Assembly (NCBI GenBank): GCA_041583135.1 | Contig: JBFHGJ010000002.1 | Coordinates: 77,120-141,119, forward strand | Origin: JABSOG01 sp041583135 | GTDB lineage: Bacteria > Pseudomonadota > Gammaproteobacteria > Enterobacterales > Alteromonadaceae | Length of the DNA: 64,000 bases | Reading direction: 5' to 3' | Shown: piece by piece, positions 8,831 through 17,901 of the stretch | How the letters are laid out: every line of letters begins with the position of its first letter | Numbering within the stretch: position 1 is the first letter of the stretch | Translations under genes and position numbers: made by a program | Notes under the pieces: generated by a model | The model's database searches: none | What the model was told of the DNA's origin: nothing | The model's input: the letters and a program-made list of their open reading frames with translations, nothing else

Positions 8831-11800
8831 TGATCGTCTCCTTCTTGATCAGAACACTCACTATCGAGCATCTCGGCGAGTTTTTGTCTGTTGTCTAAAT
8901 AAGCGGCCAATTCTCCGGCGCTGGGATGGTCAAATACCGCTGCCACCTGAATGTCCAAGTCAAATTGGCTGCGCAGCCTAGCCACCAGCTTGGTCGCCAA
9001 CAAAGAGTGACCGCCAATTTCAAAGAAATGGTCGTTCAGACCAACCCGCTCAAGGCCCAACAACGACTGCCACAGTTCACAGATCTTACGCTCAAGCTCG
9101 CTTTGCGGCGCGACGTATTGCCTTGATTGAACAATGGAAAAATCCGGTAACGGCAGCGCCTTGCGGTCTACCTTGCCGTTGGCGGTAAGCGGCAATTTGT
9201 CCAGCACCACAAAGGCAGAAGGCACCATAAACGGCGGCAATGATTGTTTGAGCGCAGCGCGCACTTCCATTACCAACTGATTGTTGCCTACCGCATTTAG
9301 CGGCTCATTGGCATGGGTGGCATACGCCAAATGCGCCCTGTTGCCGACCAAGGTATAGGCCGAGCAATCGATGCCAACCGGCAACAACCACAAATCGAAG
9401 AAGCACGGGCCTTTGGCCTCGCTCCAAGTCAGTTGGTAAGGGCGTGCACAGTCGTTTGCCATGGCCAGAATGTCGGCCACGGCAACACTGTTGCGTTGGT
9501 GCTTATTGAGCTGTGCCACGGTCAATTGTCGCTGGTCTTCTAGCAGCGCTTCTAAGCTTTGAATATCAAAACTGTTATCCAGTCTGCTGTTGGGAATGGC
9601 TTCAATCAGTAGCGCTTGGTCGGCCGCTAGACCTTCGCACAGTGCCGCCACTGACGCGCCATCAACCCACGAGGTGCGACGCCATGTCGGTTGCGCCGCA
9701 CTTTTTTCATCATCGACGCAGATCACCACATCATAGCGATAGCAGGTCATTTCATTGTCGTTGTCAGCCGCTTTGACGCTAATTTTTACGTCTTTGATCC
9801 GCGCCAATCGGTTGGCCAAGTCGTAGAAGAACGATGGCGCCACAAACAGTTCGTTTTCTGCCTTTGCATGGTTGTAGATGCGCGCCGTCAACTCAGCCAC
9901 AGGCGTGTCTGCATCACTCTTAAACAAGGTGATGGCGCTGTGGAAATGCTCCAGCAAATCAAAGTTCAACACATCACCGACAATCACCTGCCCGCGACCG
10001 GCAATGGCGCCGACGGCCTTTTCGAGGACCTCGGCAAGATACTGCTGATGGGGGAAATACTGACTGACAGAGTTAAGCACTATGGTATCGACCGTTTCAC
10101 CGACCAAAGGCGTAAAGTCGAGGGCTTGTGCCTGCTCCACTTTGACCCCTTGGGTTTGCGCCAACACGTTACGTAAGCGCGTTACCACAGTCTGTGAAAA
10201 ATCACTGGCAATATACTGTTCACACTGCTTATGCAAACGATGCAACAACAAGCCAGTACCACAGCCAATCTCATATACCCGCTTGGGTTTGTTGGCCATG
10301 ATCAACGCAACGGTTTGCTCAACCCAATCGCGCATTTGTCCTGCATCAATTGGCTGACCGTCAAAGCTGCTGGCCCAGCCGGAAATATCAAAGTAGTCAT
10401 CCTGTCCTTGGTTGCTGTAGGCTTGGTCGAATACCCCTTCCCATAAGGCTACTTGGTCAAGCTCGGCCTCATCCTGATTGGCCAAGGTGTGCGCTTCATC
10501 GGCCACCAAATATCCGGCCAATTGTTTGCCTTGGTCATTAAGATCACAAGCAATGACGACCGTATCGTTAACGCCATCGCAGCTGCGGATAGCCGACTCG
10601 ATTTCACCGGGTTCAATTCTAAACCCGCGAATTTTAACTTGGTTGTCGATACGGCCTAAAAACTCCAACTTGCCGTCTTGCAGACGACGCACCAGATCGC
10701 CGGTACGGTACATCTTGCTACCCGGGACAAACGGATCTGCGACAAATTGCGCAGCGCTCAAGGCCGCTTGACCAAGATAGCCGAGGCTCACCCCCATACC
10801 GCCGACGCACAGCTCACCGGCAACACCGATAGGCTGTAACTGACCGTCATCAGCCAACACATAAGTGCGGGCGTGCGGTAGGCCATAGCCTATCACCGAG
10901 CCGTTGTAGCTTTGCGCGGCACGAGAGGCAAAATGACAGGTAGACAATATCGTCGCTTCCGTCGGGCCGTACAGTTCAATAATTTCAGCGTGATCAAAGG
11001 TTTGCTTAAGCTCGGCAATCAGACCGGCGGTCACTTGGTCACCGCCGACAAAGATCTGGCGAATGCCCTTAAATAGCCTTGCCGCAGTGTCATCTGCTGC
11101 GGCAAACTGCGCCAGCTCGTTCATCAGGCTCGGCACCGCATGTAATAAAGTACAGCGGCTTAAAGCGCGTGCCAGCTCAGGCAAGTCTAACAATTGAGCC
11201 TTAGGCACCATCACCAAGGTGCCGCCATTAAACAGCGGCAGACCGATTTCAACCAGCGAAATATCAAAGGCATTGGAGGCCAGCATGGCCATCGCATCGC
11301 TGGACTTGATATCAAACAACTGGCCAAGTCCGGTCAATACCGCAACCAAGTTGCCATGGGGCACCATCACCCCTTTGGGTCTGCCGGTTGAGCCAGAGGT
11401 ATAAATGACATACCCTAAATCGTTCGGGCCGACATCAACGCCAAGGGGCGCATCGCTTATATTCTCAAGTTGCTCCAGAACCACCGACGGCGCCGAACTC
11501 AAAGCCGCCAGCCCCTTGAGCGCCTTGCTGGTGACGACCATTTTGGCGTTGGAATCACTGAGGATATATTCAATTCGCTCTTGGGGATAAGCCGGGTCTA
11601 CCGGCACATAAGCGGCGCCGGATTTGAATATGCCCATCATCGCCACTATCATTTCACAGCTGCGATCTAGACACAGGGCAACCAAATCCCCGGGCACGAC
11701 ACCTGAGGCTGCCAACGCCTGTGCCAGACGGTTGGCGCGGCGGTTCAGTTGGTCGTAAGTTAGACTTTGCGTCGCGTCGGTTAGCGCCAGTGCCTCAGGT

Positions 11801-14800
11801 GTTTGCGCGACTTGGCGTTCAAACAGCTGATGAATGGCCATCAATTGCGGCGGGGTTTGATAGCTTTGGTCGTAAGCGACAAGCAGCTTCGCTTTTTCCT
11901 CGTCATCGACAAGGCCCAAAGACGCCACCGGCCTTTGTGGATCTTCAGCCATTTGTTGTAAAACAAAGCGCAAGTGCGCCATCAATCGCTCTACCGCTTG
12001 GCTTTGCAACTTCTCGCCGCGATACCCCAAACGCAACTGCAAGCTGTCGCTCGGCAATACCGCCAAGGTCAAATCATAGTTGGTTTCATCATCGGCAACG
12101 GCATCTTCAACCACTAGCTCATCTTCAGCCCCCTTCGATTGCACTTGCTCATCAAGGGGATAGTTTTCAAACACCACCAAGGTATTGAACAATTCTACCG
12201 CGCCGCGAATGCCACTGAGCTTTTGCACTTGTGCCAGCGGCAAATAACCGTACTTGTTGCGCTCAATCGCTTGCTGGTGCAACTGCTGTAGCCATAGTAC
12301 CAAAGGCTGAGCGGTAGCATCGCTTGCGCCAAAGTCAATACACACAGGCAAGGTATTGATAAACAAACCGACCATATTTTCAACGCCGTGCAGGTCGGCA
12401 GGACGGCCCGCCACGGTTTCGCCGAATATAACCTTTTGCTCAGAGCAGTAACGTCTTAACAGATAACCCCAAGCCCCTTGAATAACAGTATTCAACGTGG
12501 TTTTGCTCAGCGCCGCCAACTGTTTAAGCTCGGCGCTTAGCTCATCACCTAAATCAACATAGGCATAACGGCTCCCAGGGCTGGCTTGAGCGGGCGTGAC
12601 CTGCTCTAGTTCAATCGAGGTCGGTGAAACAACATCAGACAACAAGCCTTGCCAATAGGCTTTGGCCGCCTGTTCAGACTGCGCCGCCAGCCAGTTAAGA
12701 TAATCGCGATAACGCGGTGCTGGCGCCAGCTGGGCCTGAGTGTCAGTGAGCAAGGCGCGGTAGCAACGGATCACCTCTGAAAAGACAATTTGAGTTGACC
12801 AACCGTCGGTGAGTGCATGGTGTGAACTCCACAGCAGACGGTGATGGTGTTCGCCATCACGCACCAAGGTCATGCGCATCAGCGGCGCCTGAGTCGCATC
12901 AAAGCCAAGGCTTCTATCTTGGCGCAGCAAATCTTGGTATTGACGCTGACAGGCGACCTCATCAAGCTCGCGCCAGTCAAAGATCTGCCAGTTAAGCTGC
13001 GCTTGTGATACCACCAACTGATGATTGCTGTCACCGACAAAGGCGGTGCGGAAAATATCATGGCGTTCCACCACCGCTTGCCACGCCTGTTTAAAAGCAT
13101 CGACCTCAAGCTTGCCACGCAGGGCGAGATCCATCTGTAACACATAGGTTTCGCTGCCCATATCACTGTGGAACAACATGCCCTGCTGCATTGGCGTAGA
13201 CGGATAGAGGTCGCTCAGTTGAGGATAGCTTTGTGCCAGAGTTTTTAGCTCGGCAACCTCGCAACAGACCAACGGAAAATCGCTCGGTGTCGGTTGACCG
13301 ACACCGGCGGTTTGACAATGATTAATGATACGCTCTAGCTGCGTCACAACATCAAGGGCCAAGTCAGACATGGTTTGCGCGTGATATTGCTCGCTATTGT
13401 GATCAATGCTCAGTTGCAACTGACCATCAAGGACCATGGCGGTCACTTCAAGCAAATGACCACGGCGCTGGGCGAGACTGATATTGTCACCGCTTGGGGC
13501 ATCAAGTGGCGTAAACTCGCCACTGTCTAAGTTATCGAGCTGACCTAAATAGTTAAACAACACCTCGATGTCGCAATCGGCTTCAACGATATCGTTATCT
13601 TGCACAATCTCTCGCAACACACCAAAGCTCAAACCGCTGTGCGGCAGCGCTCGGCATTGCTCTTTAACGGTAATAATGACGTCATTGAGGCACTCAGGAT
13701 TGTCACAGACAAGCAGCTGCGGATAATAGCTGGTAAACCAGCCGACGGTAGCCGACACATCAGGCGCGCCATCTTCGACCGGTCGGCCATGACCTTCCAT
13801 TGCCAGACGCTGAGCGCTCGCACCAGAGAATCGATACAACGCCAAATACAACGCGGCAAGCAACAACTCTTGGCTGTCTGTGCGATAGCTTTTGCCTGCT
13901 TGAGTCAACCATTGAGCGGTCAAATCGGCGCTGAGGCTCGCCGTAGCCACACTTGAGCGGGCAACAGTCAAATCAACTGCCGAGTTGTGATCTTTCGGCA
14001 AAGCCGGCACATCAGCGCTTAACTGCTTAAGCCAGTAGGCTTTATCCTGTGGCGCCCTGTCACGGGCAAAATCTTCAAGCCACGCTGAAAATTGCGCAAT
14101 AGACGCAGGTCTTGCGGCCAACGCTATCGTTTGCGCGCCGCTCAATTGGCGATAGCCCTCGGCCAAATCGGCCAACAACACACGCCACGAAACACCATCG
14201 ACAACCAAATGGTGAGCTAAAAACAACAAGCACTGTTCACCATTGTCTAAGCCAATCAAAGCGGCCTTAAACAAAGGTCCTTTTGCCAAATCAAACTGTG
14301 GTTGCAGTGTATTGCCAAGGGCTTGCAATTGAGACAGTTGCAGCGCAGATTGGCTGTGATCTAACACTGCATTTGCCATAAAGTCACTATCGAGGGTTTG
14401 ATAAACCCCTTGCTGCTCGGCAAAGGTTAAACGCAGCGCGTCGTGTCTTTCATACACCGCGCTAACCAGCAGTTTCAATTGCGCAACTGTTAACGACGAT
14501 GGCGCTTTGACCAACACCGACTGATTGTAGTGATGACCATCAACATCGATGCTGCGCCACCATCTGTTTTGCAAAGGTAAAAGCGGTTGAATACCTTCGC
14601 TCGCCTTTTGTTCGATAGTGCTGCGCTGCACTTCGGCGACTTTAGCCGCCAGCTCGGCAATGCTCTGATGACGGAAAAGATCCTGACCGCTCAAGGCCAT
14701 GCCTGCTTTATTGGCCTGTGCCACCACCTGAATCGATAAAATTGAGTCGCCACCAAGGGCAAAGAAGTTGTCATTGATGCCGATGGCATCCAAACCAAGC

Positions 14801-17800
14801 AATTGCTGCCAAATTTGACACAATTGACGTTCGATATCGTTACGTGGCGCCACTTTTTCGACTGTGCTCACCAGTGTCGGCAAAGGCAAGGCTTTGCGGT
14901 CAATCTTACCATTGGCCGTTAACGGCATTTTTTCCAAGTGAATGAAAAATTTTGGCACCATATACTCAGGCAAAAATGCGCCAAGGTGCTGTTTGAGCTG
15001 TTCGTCTTGATAAGCCGCACCACCACCGTAATAGGCTACCAGATTTTGCTGATGGACCATTACCGCAGTATGTTCAATTTCTTCCAAACGCAGCAATACC
15101 GCCTCAATTTCACCAAGCTCAATACGCAAACCGTTGAGTTTGACCTGATGGTCAACCCGACCACTGAACACCAGTTCACCCTCGGCATTCCAATAACCAA
15201 GATCGCCACTGCGGTAAATATACTGCTCGGCTAAACTGGGTAGCTGTAAGTGAATAAACGACTTTTCATTGAGTTCAGGGCGGTTGAGATAGCCCTTGGC
15301 CACCCCGTGTGACGCCATATGCAGCTCGCCGATAACGCCCACAGGCACCGGCTGGTCAAATTCATCGAGCACATAGATACGACTGTTGGAGATAGGACGA
15401 CCAATCGGCAATACCTCATGTTTGTCCTGTGCACTACAAGGCCAGTAGGTGATCTCAATCAGGGTCTCGGTCGGCCCATAAGTATTGTGCAGTTCGATAT
15501 GCGGATGCACCTTAAAGAAATCACGGGCCACGGCCGCTGGCAGAGTCTCCCCACTACAGAACACTCGGCGCACATTCGCGCAGTGTTGCCATTGACCGGA
15601 TGAGAGCATAACGGCCAACATTGACGGCACAAAATGCAATACGGTAATGTTTTCCCGCACAATCAATTGCGCCAGATATTGTGGGTCGGTATGCCCACCG
15701 GGCTTTGCCAATACCATGGTTGCGCCATTAAGCACAGGCCAAACCAGCTCCCATACCGAGACATCGAAGTTATAAGGGGATTTTTGCAAAACCCGGTCAT
15801 CAGCGGTTAAAGGGTATTGCCTTTGCCCCCAATCGACTCGGTTGAGTAAGCCTTTGTGATGGCACATAACGCCTTTAGGGTTACCGGTTGAGCCTGAGGT
15901 ATACACCACATAAGCCAAGCCCTCTACATCAAAATCATGCAAAACCGGTGGTTCGACATCCGCTTGCGCGCAGTTCAAATCAACGGCAATACAACGCTGT
16001 TTGCCGGTTAGCGTTGCAGCAGCGCTCAATTGCGCTGGCTGACACACAATGACCTCCACGGCGGCATCATCGAGCATAAACTCCAAACGGTTTACCGGCA
16101 GATCCATCTTTAGCGCCAAATAGGCGGCGCCAGCTTTTAAGATACCGTAAAGCCCGACCACCATCTCTAATGAGCGCTCACTTGCCAAGCCAACGATATC
16201 GCCGGTTTTTACGCCGCAATCACGTAGTTGATGGGCCAAGTGGTTAGATGCATTTTCAAGCTCGCCGTAACTCATCGACTCGTCTTCAAATACCAACGCG
16301 GTGGCATCTGGGGTCAATTGTGCCTGACGGGATAAACGCTGACCTAAGCTCAAGGAAAAATCAAAATCTTCAAAGGTGTCATTCCAGTCCACCAGCACTT
16401 GACGGGTTTGCTGCTCATTCATCAAAGACAACTGCCCGACATTTTGCATCGGATTGGCCACAATCGATTCTAGTAGGCACTCAAAATGTACCATCCAGCG
16501 CTCAATGCTCTGACGTTCAAACAAAGCAGTCGCGTACTCCCACGACAACGCCAACTGATCGCCTTGCTGTTGCACCGTTAAGGTCAAATCGAATTTGGCC
16601 ACTGCGCTTTCTAAGGTCAACGGGCTGACCGACAACTGCGGCAACGTCTGTGAGCCTACAGGTTGGTTATCAAGCACCAACATCACCTGAAACAGCGGAT
16701 GGTGCTGCAAGCCACGTTCGGGTTTGAGCATCTCAACCAATTGCTCAAACGGCATTTGCTGATATTCATAGGCATCAAGCAAGTGCTTTTTACTTTGCTC
16801 AAGGAGCGCTTTAAACGTCGGGTTGGCGCTTAAATCGCTGCGTAGCACCAAGGTGTTGACGAAAAAGCCGATAAGCGATTCAAGCTCAGGCTGCGGACGA
16901 TTGGCCACCGGCGTGCCGACAACCACGTCTTTTTGTCCGCTCATACGTGACATAAAGCAGGCAAATGCGGCGTTTAGCAGCATAAACAGCGTGACATCTT
17001 CGGCATTGGCAAGGGCCAGTAGGCGCTTGCTCAACTGTACAGGCAAGGTTTGCAGCAATACGCGACCTTGGTGATCGGCAACCGCTGGCCTCGGGTTATC
17101 TAGCGGCAACTGATGAACTGAAGGTAAACCGGCCAAACGTTCGCCCCAATAATGACGGGCCTTAAGCAATTGTTCACCGGCCATCCACTGGCGCTGCCAA
17201 TGGGCATAATCGGCATATTGAATCGACAACGGCGCCAACGTATCCATAGCGGCGTAAATTCCACACACCTCATCGACCAAAATTGCCATCGACCAACCGT
17301 CACCGGCAATATGATGCATCGTCAACAGCAACACATGACGCGCTGGCTGCAACTTGAGTAAGGTTGCTCGAACCATCAAATCATCACGCAAATTAAACGG
17401 CGTTGACGCTTCTTGCGCCGCTAGCTGCGCTACCTTCTCGTCGATTGGCGTTTCACGCCACTGAGTCAGATCAATCACATTGATCTGTAGCTTTTTATCG
17501 CTGCGCATCAGCTGCACAGACTGACTGTCTATTTGGCTATAAACGGTTGAGAGCACCTGATGACGTTGTATCACGCCATTTAGCGCAGCTTCCAGTTTGA
17601 CGACGTCTAACTCTCCTTCGAGCAACAGCGCAGTGGGCATATTGTAATGACTGCTATCGCCTTCGATACTGTCGATGGTCCACATTCTTTGCTGCGTCGA
17701 AGACAGCCGCTCCATCGCTTGGTTATCGCCTACGGCCAGCTGCTCAAACAACTCGGCTATCTGTGCTTTGTGACCTTGCAAGAACGCTTTGTCCTGGTCG

Positions 17801-17901
17801 TTCAATGCCCCTTGGGCAGCCTGAACTTTCAGCTTGCCCTCAAGCAAGTAAACCCGAACGCCCTTATGACCCAGTGCGATTAATTTATCGATACAACTCA
17901 C
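8818..17901 (-). CDS. Third NRPS subunit (docking-C-A-T-E-C-A(nMT)-T), modules 6 and 7
   Basis: 3027-aa NRPS adding residue 6 as the D-epimer and residue 7 as an N-methyl amino acid. Domains: TubC-type docking ~1-50; C ~65-500 (HHIAGDG 196-202); A6 ~520-1010; carrier of the GGDS type used before epimerases (Ser1053); E ~1105-1535 (HHLVVDG 1230-1236); DCL-type C ~1563-1995 (STPMQQGMLFHS; HHALTDG 1694-1700); A7 ~2022-2915 split by an insertion; carrier Ser2966; acidic tail ending DDQWVL. The ~400-aa insertion lies between cores A8 and A9 and carries the SAM-binding motif EIGCGTG (2544-2550) and SVSQYFP, both typical of NRPS N-methyltransferases. The A6 pocket reads DVWHFSTIE, closest to Ser codes (DVWHLSLI); A7 reads DIVHFGLIL and is unassigned. 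The GTG start overlaps the upstream stop by 4 bp (GTGA). Confidence 0.95.
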   Translation of the reverse strand: MSCIDKLIALGHKGVRVYLLEGKLKVQAAQGALNDQDKAFLQGHKAQIAELFEQLAVGDNQAMERLSSTQQRMWTIDSIEGDSSHYNMPTALLLEGELDVVKLEAALNGVIQRHQVLSTVYSQIDSQSVQLMRSDKKLQINVIDLTQWRETPIDEKVAQLAAQEASTPFNLRDDLMVRATLLKLQPARHVLLLTMHHIAGDGWSMAILVDEVCGIYAAMDTLAPLSIQYADYAHWQRQWMAGEQLLKARHYWGERLAGLPSVHQLPLDNPRPAVADHQGRVLLQTLPVQLSKRLLALANAEDVTLFMLLNAAFACFMSRMSGQKDVVVGTPVANRPQPELESLIGFFVNTLVLRSDLSANPTFKALLEQSKKHLLDAYEYQQMPFEQLVEMLKPERGLQHHPLFQVMLVLDNQPVGSQTLPQLSVSPLTLESAVAKFDLTLTVQQQGDQLALSWEYATALFERQSIERWMVHFECLLESIVANPMQNVGQLSLMNEQQTRQVLVDWNDTFEDFDFSLSLGQRLSRQAQLTPDATALVFEDESMSYGELENASNHLAHQLRDCGVKTGDIVGLASERSLEMVVGLYGILKAGAAYLALKMDLPVNRLEFMLDDAAVEVIVCQPAQLSAAATLTGKQRCIAVDLNCAQADVEPPVLHDFDVEGLAYVVYTSGSTGNPKGVMCHHKGLLNRVDWGQRQYPLTADDRVLQKSPYNFDVSVWELVWPVLNGATMVLAKPGGHTDPQYLAQLIVRENITVLHFVPSMLAVMLSSGQWQHCANVRRVFCSGETLPAAVARDFFKVHPHIELHNTYGPTETLIEITYWPCSAQDKHEVLPIGRPISNSRIYVLDEFDQPVPVGVIGELHMASHGVAKGYLNRPELNEKSFIHLQLPSLAEQYIYRSGDLGYWNAEGELVFSGRVDHQVKLNGLRIELGEIEAVLLRLEEIEHTAVMVHQQNLVAYYGGGAAYQDEQLKQHLGAFLPEYMVPKFFIHLEKMPLTANGKIDRKALPLPTLVSTVEKVAPRNDIERQLCQIWQQLLGLDAIGINDNFFALGGDSILSIQVVAQANKAGMALSGQDLFRHQSIAELAAKVAEVQRSTIEQKASEGIQPLLPLQNRWWRSIDVDGHHYNQSVLVKAPSSLTVAQLKLLVSAVYERHDALRLTFAEQQGVYQTLDSDFMANAVLDHSQSALQLSQLQALGNTLQPQFDLAKGPLFKAALIGLDNGEQCLLFLAHHLVVDGVSWRVLLADLAEGYRQLSGAQTIALAARPASIAQFSAWLEDFARDRAPQDKAYWLKQLSADVPALPKDHNSAVDLTVARSSVATASLSADLTAQWLTQAGKSYRTDSQELLLAALYLALYRFSGASAQRLAMEGHGRPVEDGAPDVSATVGWFTSYYPQLLVCDNPECLNDVIITVKEQCRALPHSGLSFGVLREIVQDNDIVEADCDIEVLFNYLGQLDNLDSGEFTPLDAPSGDNISLAQRRGHLLEVTAMVLDGQLQLSIDHNSEQYHAQTMSDLALDVVTQLERIINHCQTAGVGQPTPSDFPLVCCEVAELKTLAQSYPQLSDLYPSTPMQQGMLFHSDMGSETYVLQMDLALRGKLEVDAFKQAWQAVVERHDIFRTAFVGDSNHQLVVSQAQLNWQIFDWRELDEVACQRQYQDLLRQDRSLGFDATQAPLMRMTLVRDGEHHHRLLWSSHHALTDGWSTQIVFSEVIRCYRALLTDTQAQLAPAPRYRDYLNWLAAQSEQAAKAYWQGLLSDVVSPTSIELEQVTPAQASPGSRYAYVDLGDELSAELKQLAALSKTTLNTVIQGAWGYLLRRYCSEQKVIFGETVAGRPADLHGVENMVGLFINTLPVCIDFGASDATAQPLVLWLQQLHQQAIERNKYGYLPLAQVQKLSGIRGAVELFNTLVVFENYPLDEQVQSKGAEDELVVEDAVADDETNYDLTLAVLPSDSLQLRLGYRGEKLQSQAVERLMAHLRFVLQQMAEDPQRPVASLGLVDDEEKAKLLVAYDQSYQTPPQLMAIHQLFERQVAQTPEALALTDATQSLTYDQLNRRANRLAQALAASGVVPGDLVALCLDRSCEMIVAMMGIFKSGAAYVPVDPAYPQERIEYILSDSNAKMVVTSKALKGLAALSSAPSVVLEQLENISDAPLGVDVGPNDLGYVIYTSGSTGRPKGVMVPHGNLVAVLTGLGQLFDIKSSDAMAMLASNAFDISLVEIGLPLFNGGTLVMVPKAQLLDLPELARALSRCTLLHAVPSLMNELAQFAAADDTAARLFKGIRQIFVGGDQVTAGLIAELKQTFDHAEIIELYGPTEATILSTCHFASRAAQSYNGSVIGYGLPHARTYVLADDGQLQPIGVAGELCVGGMGVSLGYLGQAALSAAQFVADPFVPGSKMYRTGDLVRRLQDGKLEFLGRIDNQVKIRGFRIEPGEIESAIRSCDGVNDTVVIACDLNDQGKQLAGYLVADEAHTLANQDEAELDQVALWEGVFDQAYSNQGQDDYFDISGWASSFDGQPIDAGQMRDWVEQTVALIMANKPKRVYEIGCGTGLLLHRLHKQCEQYIASDFSQTVVTRLRNVLAQTQGVKVEQAQALDFTPLVGETVDTIVLNSVSQYFPHQQYLAEVLEKAVGAIAGRGQVIVGDVLNFDLLEHFHSAITLFKSDADTPVAELTARIYNHAKAENELFVAPSFFYDLANRLARIKDVKISVKAADNDNEMTCYRYDVVICVDDEKSAAQPTWRRTSWVDGASVAALCEGLAADQALLIEAIPNSRLDNSFDIQSLEALLEDQRQLTVAQLNKHQRNSVAVADILAMANDCARPYQLTWSEAKGPCFFDLWLLPVGIDCSAYTLVGNRAHLAYATHANEPLNAVGNNQLVMEVRAALKQSLPPFMVPSAFVVLDKLPLTANGKVDRKALPLPDFSIVQSRQYVAPQSELERKICELWQSLLGLERVGLNDHFFEIGGHSLLATKLVARLRSQFDLDIQVAAVFDHPSAGELAAYLDNRQKLAEMLDSECSDQEGDDQWVL
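8838..8843 (-). promoter_or_regulatory. Ribosome binding site of NRPS subunit 4 inside the preceding coding end
   Basis: AAGGAG on the minus strand, seven bases before ATG 8830. It is formed by the Glu-Gly codons of the acidic C-terminal tail of the upstream NRPS (tail ending EGDDQWVL). Spacing is the same as at the subunit 4/5 junction. Confidence 0.75.
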
